Positions 24,301-33,032 of a stretch of 64,000 nucleotides of DNA are shown here, piece by piece. The notes below the pieces were generated by a model. The model was not told the DNA's origin and made no database searches. It was given only the letters and a program-made list of their open reading frames with translations. Source of the stretch: Alkalimonas delamerensis (lineage in GTDB: Bacteria; Pseudomonadota; Gammaproteobacteria; Enterobacterales; Alteromonadaceae); assembly GCF_030717955.1 (NCBI RefSeq), contig NZ_JAUZVY010000003.1, positions 62,001 through 126,000 of the forward strand, read 5' to 3'. The position numbers were made by a program, and so were the translations under genes. How positions within the stretch are numbered: the first letter of the stretch is position 1; each line of letters starts with the position of its first letter.

Positions 24301-25953
24301 TTATTCGCGGTGAAACACTTTGTTGCCAGCCAACCAGGTTTGCAGCACTTCCAACTGCCACAGTTGCTCTGGCTCCATGGCAAAAGGATCCTGCTTCAGC
24401 ACAATAAAATCTGCCCACATACCAGGGGCCAGCGAGCCTAAACGCTCCTCCTGAAAGGCTCCATAGGCGGCATCCCGGGTAAAGCTGCGCAGCGCTTCGG
24501 TTAACGTCAACCGCTGCTCAGGCAGCCAGCCTCCGACCGGTTGGTTTTGCTGATCTTGTCGGGTGACGGAGGCGTGCAAGCCATGAAACGGATTGGCCAG
24601 TTCGACCGGAAAGTCCGAGCCGCCAACAATGGGGCTGCCTTGATCGACAAAAGTACGCCAGGCATAGGCACCCCGCAGCCGTGCGGCCCCCAGCCGGTCG
24701 CCGGCCATGTTCATATCCGAGGTGGCATGCACTGCCTGCATCGACGGCAACACATGCAGAGTTTTAAAGCGCGGAATATCCTGCGGCGAGACGATTTGAG
24801 CATGCTCCATCCGGTGGCGGCCCTGCGCTAATTGCTCCTGGGTCGCTAATTGCTCAAATCTGTCCAGCACCATGCGGTTGGCTCTATCGCCAATGGCGTG
24901 CACATTGGCTTGAAAGCCTGCTTCTATGGTGGCTTGCATCTGGGCAGTCAGTCTATCCGGCTCGGTGACTAACAGGCCACGGTGTTCCGGCTGGTCCTTG
25001 TAATCGGCTAACAGGGCAGCGCCCCGACTGCCCAAGGCACCGTCACCGTACAGCTTTACCGCCCGGATCAGCAGCCGATCCTGTTCGTCCTCAATGATGC
25101 CCTGATCCAGCCAGTCCTGCAGATCTGGGTTACGGGCCGACAGCATGGCATAAATCCGCAGGGGGATGGCATTCTCATCACGGAGTCGCTGATACAGCCG
25201 CGCCAAAGCGCTGTCGATGCCAGCATCGTGCACACTGGTAATGCCCAGCGATAACAGCTCGGCAAAAGCGGCCTCCAGCGCTTGAATCACCTCAGCTTCG
25301 TTCGATTCGGGTAAGATGTTACTGATGTACTGGCGGGCGTTGTTCAGCAGCACTCCGGTCGGGTTGCCTTGCTCATCGCGCAGAATGCGGCCACCGGGTG
25401 GGTCCAGCGTGTCTTTGGTTATGCCTGCCAGCTCCAGTGCCTTGCTGTTGGCCCAACCGGCATGGCCATCAATGCGGCTTAGCCAGACGGGTCGGTCCGA
25501 GACGGCTTCATCCAGCAAAGCTGTGCTTGGGAATTCGTTGTTTTCCCACAGCACCTGATTCCAGCCGCGGCCCTGGATCCATTGCTGCTCCGGGTGACGG
25601 GCGGCAAATTCAGCTACCCGCTCCACTGCCTCTAGCTCACTCTGGGTGCCACGCAGTTCTACCTGCATCAGGTTTTGGCCCAGCCCCAGAATATGGCCGT
25701 GGCCGTCAATCAGGCCGGGCAGAATGGCTTTGCCACCGCCATCTTGCCAATGGGCATCCGGATAATCGGCTTGAATGGCATCGCCACGGGCCAGCACTTT
25801 GCCGCTGTCGGTATCGATAATCAGTTGCTGAAATTGTACCAGCTGGCCATCGGTATCAAAGCCATAGCCCTTGATATTGGTCCAGCCGAGTTGCTGGGCG
25901 AAAGCGGTGCTGCAAAACAGCAGCACCGTGCTGAGTACTAACATGGATCGCAT
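24301..25953 (-). CDS. Secreted amidohydrolase, YtcJ-like
   Basis: A 550-residue metal-dependent hydrolase. A signal peptide (MRSMLVLSTVLLFCSTAFA) precedes the amidohydrolase core: PGLIDGHGHILGLG near residue 83 gives the first metal His pair, GITSVHDAG and VKLYGDGALGSRG follow, and NVHAIGDRANR and RMEHAQIVSP give later metal ligands, with GSDFPVE the catalytic Asp. YtcJ-type enzymes hydrolyse amides or formamides; the substrate is unknown. It lies 83 bp downstream of the C15-like gene on the same strand. Confidence 0.85.
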   Translation of the reverse strand: MRSMLVLSTVLLFCSTAFAQQLGWTNIKGYGFDTDGQLVQFQQLIIDTDSGKVLARGDAIQADYPDAHWQDGGGKAILPGLIDGHGHILGLGQNLMQVELRGTQSELEAVERVAEFAARHPEQQWIQGRGWNQVLWENNEFPSTALLDEAVSDRPVWLSRIDGHAGWANSKALELAGITKDTLDPPGGRILRDEQGNPTGVLLNNARQYISNILPESNEAEVIQALEAAFAELLSLGITSVHDAGIDSALARLYQRLRDENAIPLRIYAMLSARNPDLQDWLDQGIIEDEQDRLLIRAVKLYGDGALGSRGAALLADYKDQPEHRGLLVTEPDRLTAQMQATIEAGFQANVHAIGDRANRMVLDRFEQLATQEQLAQGRHRMEHAQIVSPQDIPRFKTLHVLPSMQAVHATSDMNMAGDRLGAARLRGAYAWRTFVDQGSPIVGGSDFPVELANPFHGLHASVTRQDQQNQPVGGWLPEQRLTLTEALRSFTRDAAYGAFQEERLGSLAPGMWADFIVLKQDPFAMEPEQLWQLEVLQTWLAGNKVFHRE

Positions 25954-25998
25954 ACTTGGTTCCTGGAGTTGTGTTGGTTGTCGTTTTTATTGTGTGAA

Positions 25999-26018
25999 CG
26001 GCGAGTCTTTGCTCGCCG
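25999..26018. terminator. Hairpin between C15-like and amidohydrolase genes
   Basis: CGGCGAG (25999-26005) and CTCGCCG (26012-26018) form a 7-bp stem with a 6-nt loop; no T tract on the minus strand, so it may only attenuate or protect the mRNA. Confidence 0.35.
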
Positions 26019-26036
26019 GATCTACTATAGCAGCTG

Positions 26037-27215
26037 TTATTTGCCGCTGTCAGGCTCTGCGATGGCTGGGGTGCTGGCAACGGCCAGGCGGATCATGGCT
26101 TTAATTTGCCCGACAATAGCAGCCGTAGTGTCGGGTTCGAAAGCGGCGATGCGTGGGGTGTGGATATGGCCGACCGGTAGTGCTGGGGCATAGCGGTCGC
26201 GCAGCAAAATACTGCGGTAGGAAATCTCATTCGACAGATAACCGCCGCCGCCTTGCACTGCGGTTTGGTCTGCCAGTTCGGCTAGGGACTGGGCGGCGAA
26301 CTCGCCGCGTTCTAGCGTGGTGACGCTGCGGTTGTCGTTGATGTTAAAGCGGCCTTCAGCCTGCATCATGGCCGTGTAGGGCAGACTGTAGGCAACAAAC
26401 TCCGGCCCTGCCAAAGGTTTACCATCCAGCAGTGGTAGTACCGGGTTGTCGGCGTTACCACCGGTATAGACATTCAGGTTATCCGGTGCCTCAGCGCTGC
26501 GTCGACGGCCTGGAAAGTGTTCCAAATCAAAGTGTTCGCGGCCCATGCTGACGGTGAGCAGCAGATCCACGCTTTGCTCCTGCAGCAGTGGGCGAAGCAA
26601 CTGCTCAATCATGCCCTGATCAAAATCGGCAAAACGCACTGGGATCATGGCCGTTTGCACTTCAATTTGCCGGCCATCTTGCTGGAATACCCAGCCATCC
26701 AGCATCAGCGCCGTGACGCCGGACGGGTTGGATTGATTTAGATTGCGGTCCAGCAAGAAAGGATCAAAGCCGGTCAGCAAGATGCGGACATCGCTGTCTT
26801 TTGCAAAGCGAATGCTGAGCTGGCCACGGCTGCTTAGCTCCAGGGCCTCCAGCAAGATGGCAAGCTGGCTGCACGACTGGCTGGCACACCATTGCCGCAC
26901 ACTTTGCGTCATCATCAGCCGGGCCCAGTACAGCGCTCTGTCATCGTAGTTGGGGTTCGTTCTGGCTTGATAAGTTGCTTGATACCACAGTTGTTCACCA
27001 TGCTGGCGCAAACGGGGTGCCAGATCATGGCTGGTTTCGGTGTGTTGCAGTTCCAGCCGCAGGTTGTTAACCAAAGGCTCGAAGCGACTGAGCACCTGCG
27101 GCATCAGCTGCCAGGCGGCTTCCAGTCGCTGTTCCTCGACTGTGTCAGGAAGTGCAGCATTGGCCTTGGCTGTTAGCAGAAAACAACAGCAAGTAAGGGC
27201 GAGCATAGTTCGCAT
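26037..27215 (-). CDS. Exported pyroglutamyl-peptidase-like (C15) protein, catalytic Cys replaced by Ser
   Basis: A 392-residue protein with a signal peptide and a ~120-residue helical N-terminal domain, then a C15-type peptidase domain. RILLTGFDPFLLDRNLNQSNPSG near residue 147 matches the family's TGFxPF...NPS entry motif, and GHIHTP near 348 provides the catalytic His. At the position of the catalytic Cys (family ...YxCNxxxY) this protein has GGYLSNEISY, that is Ser, near residue 328. It may be an inactive or altered-mechanism relative that acts in the periplasm. The ATG at 27215 is better spaced from GGAG than the one at 27218. Confidence 0.7.
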   Translation of the reverse strand: MRTMLALTCCCFLLTAKANAALPDTVEEQRLEAAWQLMPQVLSRFEPLVNNLRLELQHTETSHDLAPRLRQHGEQLWYQATYQARTNPNYDDRALYWARLMMTQSVRQWCASQSCSQLAILLEALELSSRGQLSIRFAKDSDVRILLTGFDPFLLDRNLNQSNPSGVTALMLDGWVFQQDGRQIEVQTAMIPVRFADFDQGMIEQLLRPLLQEQSVDLLLTVSMGREHFDLEHFPGRRRSAEAPDNLNVYTGGNADNPVLPLLDGKPLAGPEFVAYSLPYTAMMQAEGRFNINDNRSVTTLERGEFAAQSLAELADQTAVQGGGGYLSNEISYRSILLRDRYAPALPVGHIHTPRIAAFEPDTTAAIVGQIKAMIRLAVASTPAIAEPDSGK

Positions 27216-27310
27216 CATGTGCTCCTGATTAAAGCGGATAACTCACTGTAGCATGAAATCATGCTGCCGACAGCAGGGCTGCCCCCTTGTCCTTTTCAAC
27301 CGAGCCAGTA

Positions 27311-28702
27311 TCAGGACAGGCCTCCGCGACACAGCTTAGCGGGATCCAGCAAGGCTTTCAGTTCTTTTTCCGTCAAGTCCGTTTCTTCCAGCGCCACATC
27401 CAGCACTGGCCGCTGTTGCTGATAGGCTTTTTTCGCAATCTCAGCGGCTTTTAAGTAGCCAATCACCGGGTTTAGGGCGGTCACCAGAATGGGATTGCGA
27501 TGCAGCGCCTGCTCAATATGGGCTTTATTGACGGTAAAGCCCTCAATGGCTTGATCGGCAAGAGCTCTGCAGCCATTGGCCAGCAGCTCAATGCTTTGCA
27601 GCAGATTGTGGGCGATGACCGGCAGCATCACATTGAGCTCAAAATTACCGGACTGGCCGGCCACCGTGATGGTGCTGTCGTTGCCGATGACCTGAGCACA
27701 GAGCATGGCGACGGCTTCGGGCACCACCGGGTTGACCTTGCCGGGCATAATGGACGAGCCCGGTTGCAACGCCGGTAGTTCGATTTCGGCCAACCCAGCC
27801 AATGGACCAGAGTTCATCCAGCGCAAGTCGTTGCTGATTTTCAGCAGTGAAACCGCCAGTGTTTTCAGTTGCCCTGACAAGCTGACGCTAAGATCCTGGC
27901 TGCTGATACCAAAGAAGAAATCCGTGGCCGGGCTGAAGGAGGACTCAAGCTCACTGCTCAGTTGCTGACAAAAGCTGCTGGCAAAGGCGGGATGGGCATT
28001 GATGCCGGTACCCACAGCTGTGCCACCTTGCGGCAACTGGCGCAGGCTGTGCAGCAAGTGTTGTAGTTGTTCTCGGCTGTGCAACAACTGGCTTTGCCAG
28101 CCAGAAAGCACCTGACCAAAGGTCACCGGCATGGCATCCATCAAGTGGGTGCGACCGGTTTTTACCAGTTGGCCAATGCTGTCTTCCTTGCGTTGCAGGC
28201 TGTCAACCAGGTGCTGCAAGGCAGGTAGCAATTGCTGCTCCAGCGCCAGTACCGAGCTGAGCTGAATGGCGGTTGGGATCACATCGTTGCTGCTTTGCCC
28301 CAGATTGACATCGTCATTCGGGCTGACCGGCTCACCCAGGCTTTGACTGGCCAGGCTGGCCAACACCTCATTGACGTTCATATTGCTGCTGGTGCCAGAG
28401 CCGGTTTGAAACACATCAACCGGGTAGTGCGTTAAGTCGGTTTGCTGCAGCTGGGATTTGGCGGCGGCAATAATGGCTTCGGCTTTGGCCGTTGGCAGCA
28501 AACCTAACTGCTGATTGGCGCCGGCCGCTGCTGCCTTGATCTGCAGCAAGGCCTGAATAAAACGCAGTGGCATGCTGAGGCCACTCAATTGGAAATTCTG
28601 CACCGCTCTTTGAGTTTGAGCCTGATAGAGCGCATCGGCCGGAACTTCCAGTTCGCCCATGCTGTCGCGTTCGGTTCGGGTTGCTTTCAAAATGAGCTCC
28701 AT
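27311..28702 (-). CDS. fumC: Class II fumarate hydratase
   Basis: A 463-residue enzyme that converts fumarate and malate in the citric acid cycle; iron-independent class II. It carries QTGSGTSSNMNVNEVLA near 100, SSNDVIPTA near 138, KTGRTHLMDAMPVTFGQ near 185 and the superfamily signature GSSIMPGKVNPV near 318 with the mobile catalytic Ser. The length fits FumC (~465). It is monocistronic, divergent from the endopeptidase gene. Confidence 0.93.
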   Translation of the reverse strand: MELILKATRTERDSMGELEVPADALYQAQTQRAVQNFQLSGLSMPLRFIQALLQIKAAAAGANQQLGLLPTAKAEAIIAAAKSQLQQTDLTHYPVDVFQTGSGTSSNMNVNEVLASLASQSLGEPVSPNDDVNLGQSSNDVIPTAIQLSSVLALEQQLLPALQHLVDSLQRKEDSIGQLVKTGRTHLMDAMPVTFGQVLSGWQSQLLHSREQLQHLLHSLRQLPQGGTAVGTGINAHPAFASSFCQQLSSELESSFSPATDFFFGISSQDLSVSLSGQLKTLAVSLLKISNDLRWMNSGPLAGLAEIELPALQPGSSIMPGKVNPVVPEAVAMLCAQVIGNDSTITVAGQSGNFELNVMLPVIAHNLLQSIELLANGCRALADQAIEGFTVNKAHIEQALHRNPILVTALNPVIGYLKAAEIAKKAYQQQRPVLDVALEETDLTEKELKALLDPAKLCRGGLS

Positions 28703-28911
28703 GATTTGGCGGATTTACCTCAGAGTTTAGCAAAGGAGCCGCTGCATTCCTGAGGGCTTAGACCAGTGGCTGATTTTGTCGGATACGTTGAGGAACCATT
28801 TTGGTACTTGGCTATCGAAGCGGATTTGGTTATTTTGTGATAGGCTAACAAAATAAAGCAGTGACAGAGGGGAACCCTGTCCGTTGTCTGACTGAATATA
28901 AGCGCTAAACC

Positions 28912-30246
28912 ATGCCACAACCACTACTTACGTTGACAAACCGCCTGCCCGGAACGCACCGGCGACTGCTTGGCACCTTATTGCTGATCAGTCTGTTGAT
29001 AGTGTTTTGGCCTAGCAGCCCTAAACAGCAAAGCCCTTTGCTCAGCCTGATGCCGGTACTGGTAAGCTCCAGTCTATCGCAGCTGGAACCACAGTTGGGG
29101 TGGCAAGCGCAATGGCAGCAGCTTAACCAAACTCTCTTTCCTGAGCCAGAACCCGAGGTGGATGAGTCCATTGTTCATTACGCCATTCAGTCTGGCGATA
29201 GCCTCAGCCGTATTTTCTCCCGCCTTGGTTTTAGTCAGCAACTGATGCATCGAATTATGGCGGCCGATCAGTCGCTGCTGGCGCTGGATGTGTTGCGCCC
29301 GGGCCATAGCCTGACCTTTCAGCTGGACGACAACAAGGAGCTGCTTTCGATGGAGCTTTTTGTTCACGCCGGCAACCGGGTACTGTATCAACGCGAAGCC
29401 GATGGCGACTTTAGCTATCAAGAGCTGCTGGATGAAGGCGAATGGTACAGCCAGACCCTGGTGGGTGAAATCCATGGCAGTTTTTACTTGTCGGCACAGC
29501 GTGCAGGCTTGAACGATGCCGAGATCGCCACCGTCAGCCAATTGTTTCGCGATCGCATTAACTTTTCCCGTGACATTCAGGCCGGTGCCCGTTTTCAAGT
29601 GATCCGCAGCGACAACTATGTGGGCGAAGAAGCCACCGGTCAAAGCCGCATTGAAGGCATTCGACTTTTTAACCGTCGTCAGCAGCTGACGGCTTTTTTG
29701 CACGAAAACGGTCAGTACTACGATGCCGAAGGCAATAGTTTGCAGCGTGCCTTTATGCGCATTCCGCTGCAGCGAGAGTTCCGTATCAGCTCGCCGTTCA
29801 ACCCGCGTCGCTTGCATCCGGTCACGCGGCGGGTGTCTCCGCACAACGGTACCGACTTCGCCACCCCGACCGGCACCCCGGTGCTGGCGGCTGCCGATGG
29901 TGTGGTGATCCGGGTCGAGAATCACCCTTTTGCCGGTCGCTACATTGAAATTCAGCACCATGGCCAGTACAAAACCCGTTACCTGCATTTGGACAGGGCT
30001 CTGGTGCGCAATGGCCAACGGGTTGAGCGTGGTCAGCGTATTGCGTTATCCGGTGCTACCGGTCGGGTCACCGGGCCGCATTTGCACTACGAGCTGCACG
30101 TCAACAACCGACCGGTCAATCCGATGACGGCCAATATTCCGCTGGCACAACCCATTCCGGATGAAGGCCGTGAAGCCTTCTTTGAGAAGGTTGCTTTTAT
30201 GATCCAGCAAATGGACGAAGAAACCCTGCTGGCGCAAAAGCGCTAA
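28912..30246 (+). CDS. M23 peptidoglycan DD-endopeptidase, MepM-like
   Basis: A 444-residue envelope protein. A membrane anchor or signal (~residues 20-37) leads to an OapA/LysM-like segment (IQSGDSLSRIFSRLGFSQQ), a middle domain, and a C-terminal LytM/M23 zinc peptidase domain: HNGTDF near residue 312 and HLHYE near 390 supply the zinc ligands, GATGRVTGPHLHYEL the active-site rim. It cuts D,D-crosslinks for cell-wall growth in the periplasm. The next gene (yqaA-like) follows after 39 bp. Confidence 0.9.
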   Translation: MPQPLLTLTNRLPGTHRRLLGTLLLISLLIVFWPSSPKQQSPLLSLMPVLVSSSLSQLEPQLGWQAQWQQLNQTLFPEPEPEVDESIVHYAIQSGDSLSRIFSRLGFSQQLMHRIMAADQSLLALDVLRPGHSLTFQLDDNKELLSMELFVHAGNRVLYQREADGDFSYQELLDEGEWYSQTLVGEIHGSFYLSAQRAGLNDAEIATVSQLFRDRINFSRDIQAGARFQVIRSDNYVGEEATGQSRIEGIRLFNRRQQLTAFLHENGQYYDAEGNSLQRAFMRIPLQREFRISSPFNPRRLHPVTRRVSPHNGTDFATPTGTPVLAAADGVVIRVENHPFAGRYIEIQHHGQYKTRYLHLDRALVRNGQRVERGQRIALSGATGRVTGPHLHYELHVNNRPVNPMTANIPLAQPIPDEGREAFFEKVAFMIQQMDEETLLAQKR

Positions 30247-30285
30247 CACAACCCTTCATTTGATGGCATCGCTTCGGCCCGGTCC

Positions 30286-30711
30286 ATGCTGGCTTATCTA
30301 ACGCTGTTTTTCAGCGCCTTCACAGCTGCCACCCTCCTGCCAGGCTCGTCCGAGGTGGTGCTGTTGGCGCTGCAGCAGCAAGGCTATGGGGTATTCTGGC
30401 TTTGGCTGTCAGCCACCACCGGCAATACCCTGGGCTCTTGCGTCAACTGGTACCTTGGCAAAGAACTCAACCGTTTTCAGCACAAGCGTTGGTTTCCTTT
30501 TACCCCAGAGCAAATGAACAAAGCCAGTGTGCGTTTTCAACGTTATGGCAGTTGGGGTCTATTGCTCAGTTGGCTGCCTGTGGTGGGTGATCCTTTTACC
30601 TTGGTGGCAGGCGTGATGCGGGTTCGGTTTTCGCTGTTTCTGTTGCTGGTTGCTGTGGGCAAGGGCCTGCGCTACGCGCTGTTGCTGCTGGTTGGACTGC
30701 AAGTGTTCTAG
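30286..30711 (+). CDS. YqaA-family small membrane protein (VTT/DedA-related)
   Basis: A 141-residue inner-membrane protein with about four hydrophobic segments. The SATTGNTLGSCVNWYLGKEL stretch and SWLPVVGDPFTLVAGVMR are the two half-motifs of YqaA/DedA-related proteins, which are thought to flip or help place phospholipids. It probably shares a transcript with the MepM-like gene. Its stop overlaps the convergent substrate-binding-like gene by 4 bp. Confidence 0.85.
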   Translation: MLAYLTLFFSAFTAATLLPGSSEVVLLALQQQGYGVFWLWLSATTGNTLGSCVNWYLGKELNRFQHKRWFPFTPEQMNKASVRFQRYGSWGLLLSWLPVVGDPFTLVAGVMRVRFSLFLLLVAVGKGLRYALLLLVGLQVF

Positions 30712-31391
30712 TTACCACCTGAGTTTTCGGTGAATGCTTGTATCCGTAATCGTACAGCCGCTTCCAGTTCAGGTAGCAGTGTCTGATGGTGACTGTGGAG
30801 GACATGATAGACATCAAACTGCCGCAAGCTGCCGGTTGCCCGCTGCAGGTTGGGATCATTGAGTGGACTGAGTAGTTGACCTTCCACCCACAGCAGGTAA
30901 TCCACCCGGCCCGACAACAGCATTTTTTCCGCGGTGGCAAAGCCCGAGACAAAATAAGGCCGAGCATTCATCTCCAGCTGAAACTGCTGGTAGGTGGATT
31001 CCTGCGCAGGGATGACGATGAACACTCTCGGGTCTTGCAAGATTTCGGCATTGCAGGGTATTTCTTGTCGGCAATAGAGGGAAAGTTGCAAGGTGTCCAG
31101 CCAAATGACGGGTAACTCAGCGTCATACTCGGCAAGCCAATAGGAAGTGCGCCCTGAATCGGCATCAACCAACTGGCGCTGAAACAGGGTATGGGCACGG
31201 GCCCCATCGGCCTGGACAAACTCGACCTGATAGCCCAGCTCCTTGTAGGCGGCCTGCAGCAGAGGATTGAGAATGTGCATCACATAGGGGTGATCGCTGT
31301 AGCTGATCACCAGGTTTTTAACGGGCATTGGTTCCGCGGCCAGCCGGGTGGCACTGCACAGCAGCAGGGCTGTCCATACCCATTTGCACAT
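30708..31391 (-). CDS. Periplasmic substrate-binding-like protein, paralogue 1
   Basis: A 227-residue exported protein (signal MCKWVWTALLLCSATRLAAEP). It resembles family-3 solute-binding proteins in size and in HPYVMHILNPLLQAAYKELGYQVEFVQADGA, but lacks an adjacent ABC permease. It is clearly homologous to the protein at 32244-32930: both share D-x-D-S-x-R-T plus W-L-x-x-Y, LQDPR, YFVSGF and an L-L-W-x-E-G-x-L-L word. Two Cys (SLYCRQEIPCN) are conserved in the pair and may form a disulfide. The function is unknown; it may sense or buffer a ligand. Confidence 0.7.
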   Translation of the reverse strand: MCKWVWTALLLCSATRLAAEPMPVKNLVISYSDHPYVMHILNPLLQAAYKELGYQVEFVQADGARAHTLFQRQLVDADSGRTSYWLAEYDAELPVIWLDTLQLSLYCRQEIPCNAEILQDPRVFIVIPAQESTYQQFQLEMNARPYFVSGFATAEKMLLSGRVDYLLWVEGQLLSPLNDPNLQRATGSLRQFDVYHVLHSHHQTLLPELEAAVRLRIQAFTENSGGN

Positions 31392-31497
31392 AGCAATTCA
31401 CCTGATAGATAAGACCGTACTAAACTATAGCCAGTACGGCCCCAGGACGCAACGAAGGCAATGGCTTTTGGTTGAGCCGTATTTTGGCTGTTCAGGC

Positions 31498-32088
31498 TTA
31501 GCGATGCTTACCGACCTGCCACTCACTGTGCTGCAAATGCTGCTCACCAGCAGCGATGGCGCCTGGCTCCAGCGTGGTTGCCATCGAGTCGTTCCAGCGG
31601 TTCAGGTAGCCAAAGAGCGCAATCACACCGAGAATTTCGACAATTTCGCCCTCATCCCAGTGTTGGTGCATGGCATCCTGAATGCTTTGGTCGACGGCAT
31701 TTGGCACGCTGGATGCGGCTAAGGCAAATTCAAAGGCTGCTTTTTCGGCAGCGCTGAACAGCGGGCTGTCGCGAAATTGCCAGATCGCAGCCAGACGCTG
31801 TTGACTGCCACCATAACGCTCGGCCGCTAAAATTGTGTGCGCCTGGCAATAGTTGCAGCCGGTATTGGCAGAAGTCAGGTAGCCAATCAGTCGTTTTTGC
31901 TCGGCGGTCACCCGGCCTTCATTGGCCATCACGGCTTTATTCAGCTGGATAAAGGCCTTGGCAATCGCAGGGCGGCGCTGCATGGTGAGGACACTGTTAG
32001 GGCAAAAACCCAGGGTTTCATTGAAAAATGTCGCCAGTTCGTGAACTTCGTCATCGTGATCTTGTGCTAAAGGGGGGATCAAAGGCAT
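31498..32088 (-). CDS. Carboxymuconolactone decarboxylase / AhpD-like protein
   Basis: A 196-residue protein of the CMD/AhpD superfamily. The reactive segment is TSANTGCNYCQAHTILAA near residue 75, giving a CxxC-type pair followed by His as in alkylhydroperoxidase D. Such proteins act as peroxidases or thiol-dependent enzymes. The ATG at 32088 with AGGAGA is chosen over the upstream start at 32130. It sits between the two paralogous substrate-binding-like genes on the same strand, but gaps of 106-155 bp leave operon structure open. Confidence 0.8.
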   Translation of the reverse strand: MPLIPPLAQDHDDEVHELATFFNETLGFCPNSVLTMQRRPAIAKAFIQLNKAVMANEGRVTAEQKRLIGYLTSANTGCNYCQAHTILAAERYGGSQQRLAAIWQFRDSPLFSAAEKAAFEFALAASSVPNAVDQSIQDAMHQHWDEGEIVEILGVIALFGYLNRWNDSMATTLEPGAIAAGEQHLQHSEWQVGKHR

Positions 32089-32243
32089 GGCACTCTCCTT
32101 GATTGTGGCTCTTTTTGATACCAGTAGCACAATCTAAGGGGTATGGCTGGTGATCGCCAGTGCTTTTGGCTCGGTGTGGCTGTTGACTGGCCGACTCAGG
32201 GCTTATCCAGAATCGAACGTTAATGAGCATGCGTTGCAGAATT

Positions 32244-32930
32244 TTAAAGCTTGGCGAGTTCTTGCGCAAGAAGCGGCTGGACTTTTTCAAGCAAGGCCCG
32301 GTGTTGCTCCTGCAGAATATGGAAGTTCGGGAACTTGCCCAAGATGACCTCTGATTGCTGCAAGCCCTCTTGATTAGGTGGAGCTAGCAATGCGCCTTCC
32401 CCCCATAAAAGGTAGTGTGTTCTTTGCTGGTATAGCATTTGCGTAGCGGCTGAAAACCCAGACACAAAATACAACTGCGCTTTGATCTCCAGCGGATAAA
32501 TGCTGAAATTGGCTTGCTGCATCGGAACCACAACAAGTGCTCGTGGATCTTGCAGCACAGTGGTCGTGCATGGCACACCCTGACTACAGTACAAGCGTAT
32601 TTGGATCACATCCAGTTGGATTTTTGGCAGCTCAGCATTGTACTGCTGCAGCCAAAACTGAGTGCGACTGGAGTCACCATCGACCAAGCCTTGTTCAAAC
32701 AAAGACAGTGCTCGAATGCCGTCCGCTTTAATAAACTCGATCTCGTAACCAAGACTATGGTAGATACGCTGCAAAATAGGGTTCAGGGTTTGGATAACAA
32801 AAGGGTGGCCGCCATGGCTGAACACGAGAGTTTGTTCAGCCTTGGGAGGAGCCGCTGTTGCAGCGTTTGTGAGCAACAGCGCAAGCCAGGCAAAAAGGTG
32901 CTTCTTCCTGCTAATGTGGTGAAACGGCAT
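32244..32930 (-). CDS. Periplasmic substrate-binding-like protein, paralogue 2
   Basis: A 228-residue paralogue of the protein at 30708-31391, with signal FAWLALLLTNAATAAPP, the SHGGHPFVIQTLNPILQRIYHSLGYEIEF start, conserved Cys pair (RLYCSQGVPCT) and LLWGEGALLAP. The start is uncertain: I favour the ATG at 32930; frames up to 33020 would add unlikely residues. The function is unknown. The duplicated pair flanking one AhpD-like gene is a local expansion. Confidence 0.65.
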   Translation of the reverse strand: MPFHHISRKKHLFAWLALLLTNAATAAPPKAEQTLVFSHGGHPFVIQTLNPILQRIYHSLGYEIEFIKADGIRALSLFEQGLVDGDSSRTQFWLQQYNAELPKIQLDVIQIRLYCSQGVPCTTTVLQDPRALVVVPMQQANFSIYPLEIKAQLYFVSGFSAATQMLYQQRTHYLLWGEGALLAPPNQEGLQQSEVILGKFPNFHILQEQHRALLEKVQPLLAQELAKL

Positions 32931-33032
32931 GGACGTTGTTTTAGGTTGAAGACGGCTTGCTGTTTTCCGCATAGCGAGTCCGGGTGAGGTGCCATACCTG
33001 AGTATAGCACCCTCCTTCACACGGGATCTGAC

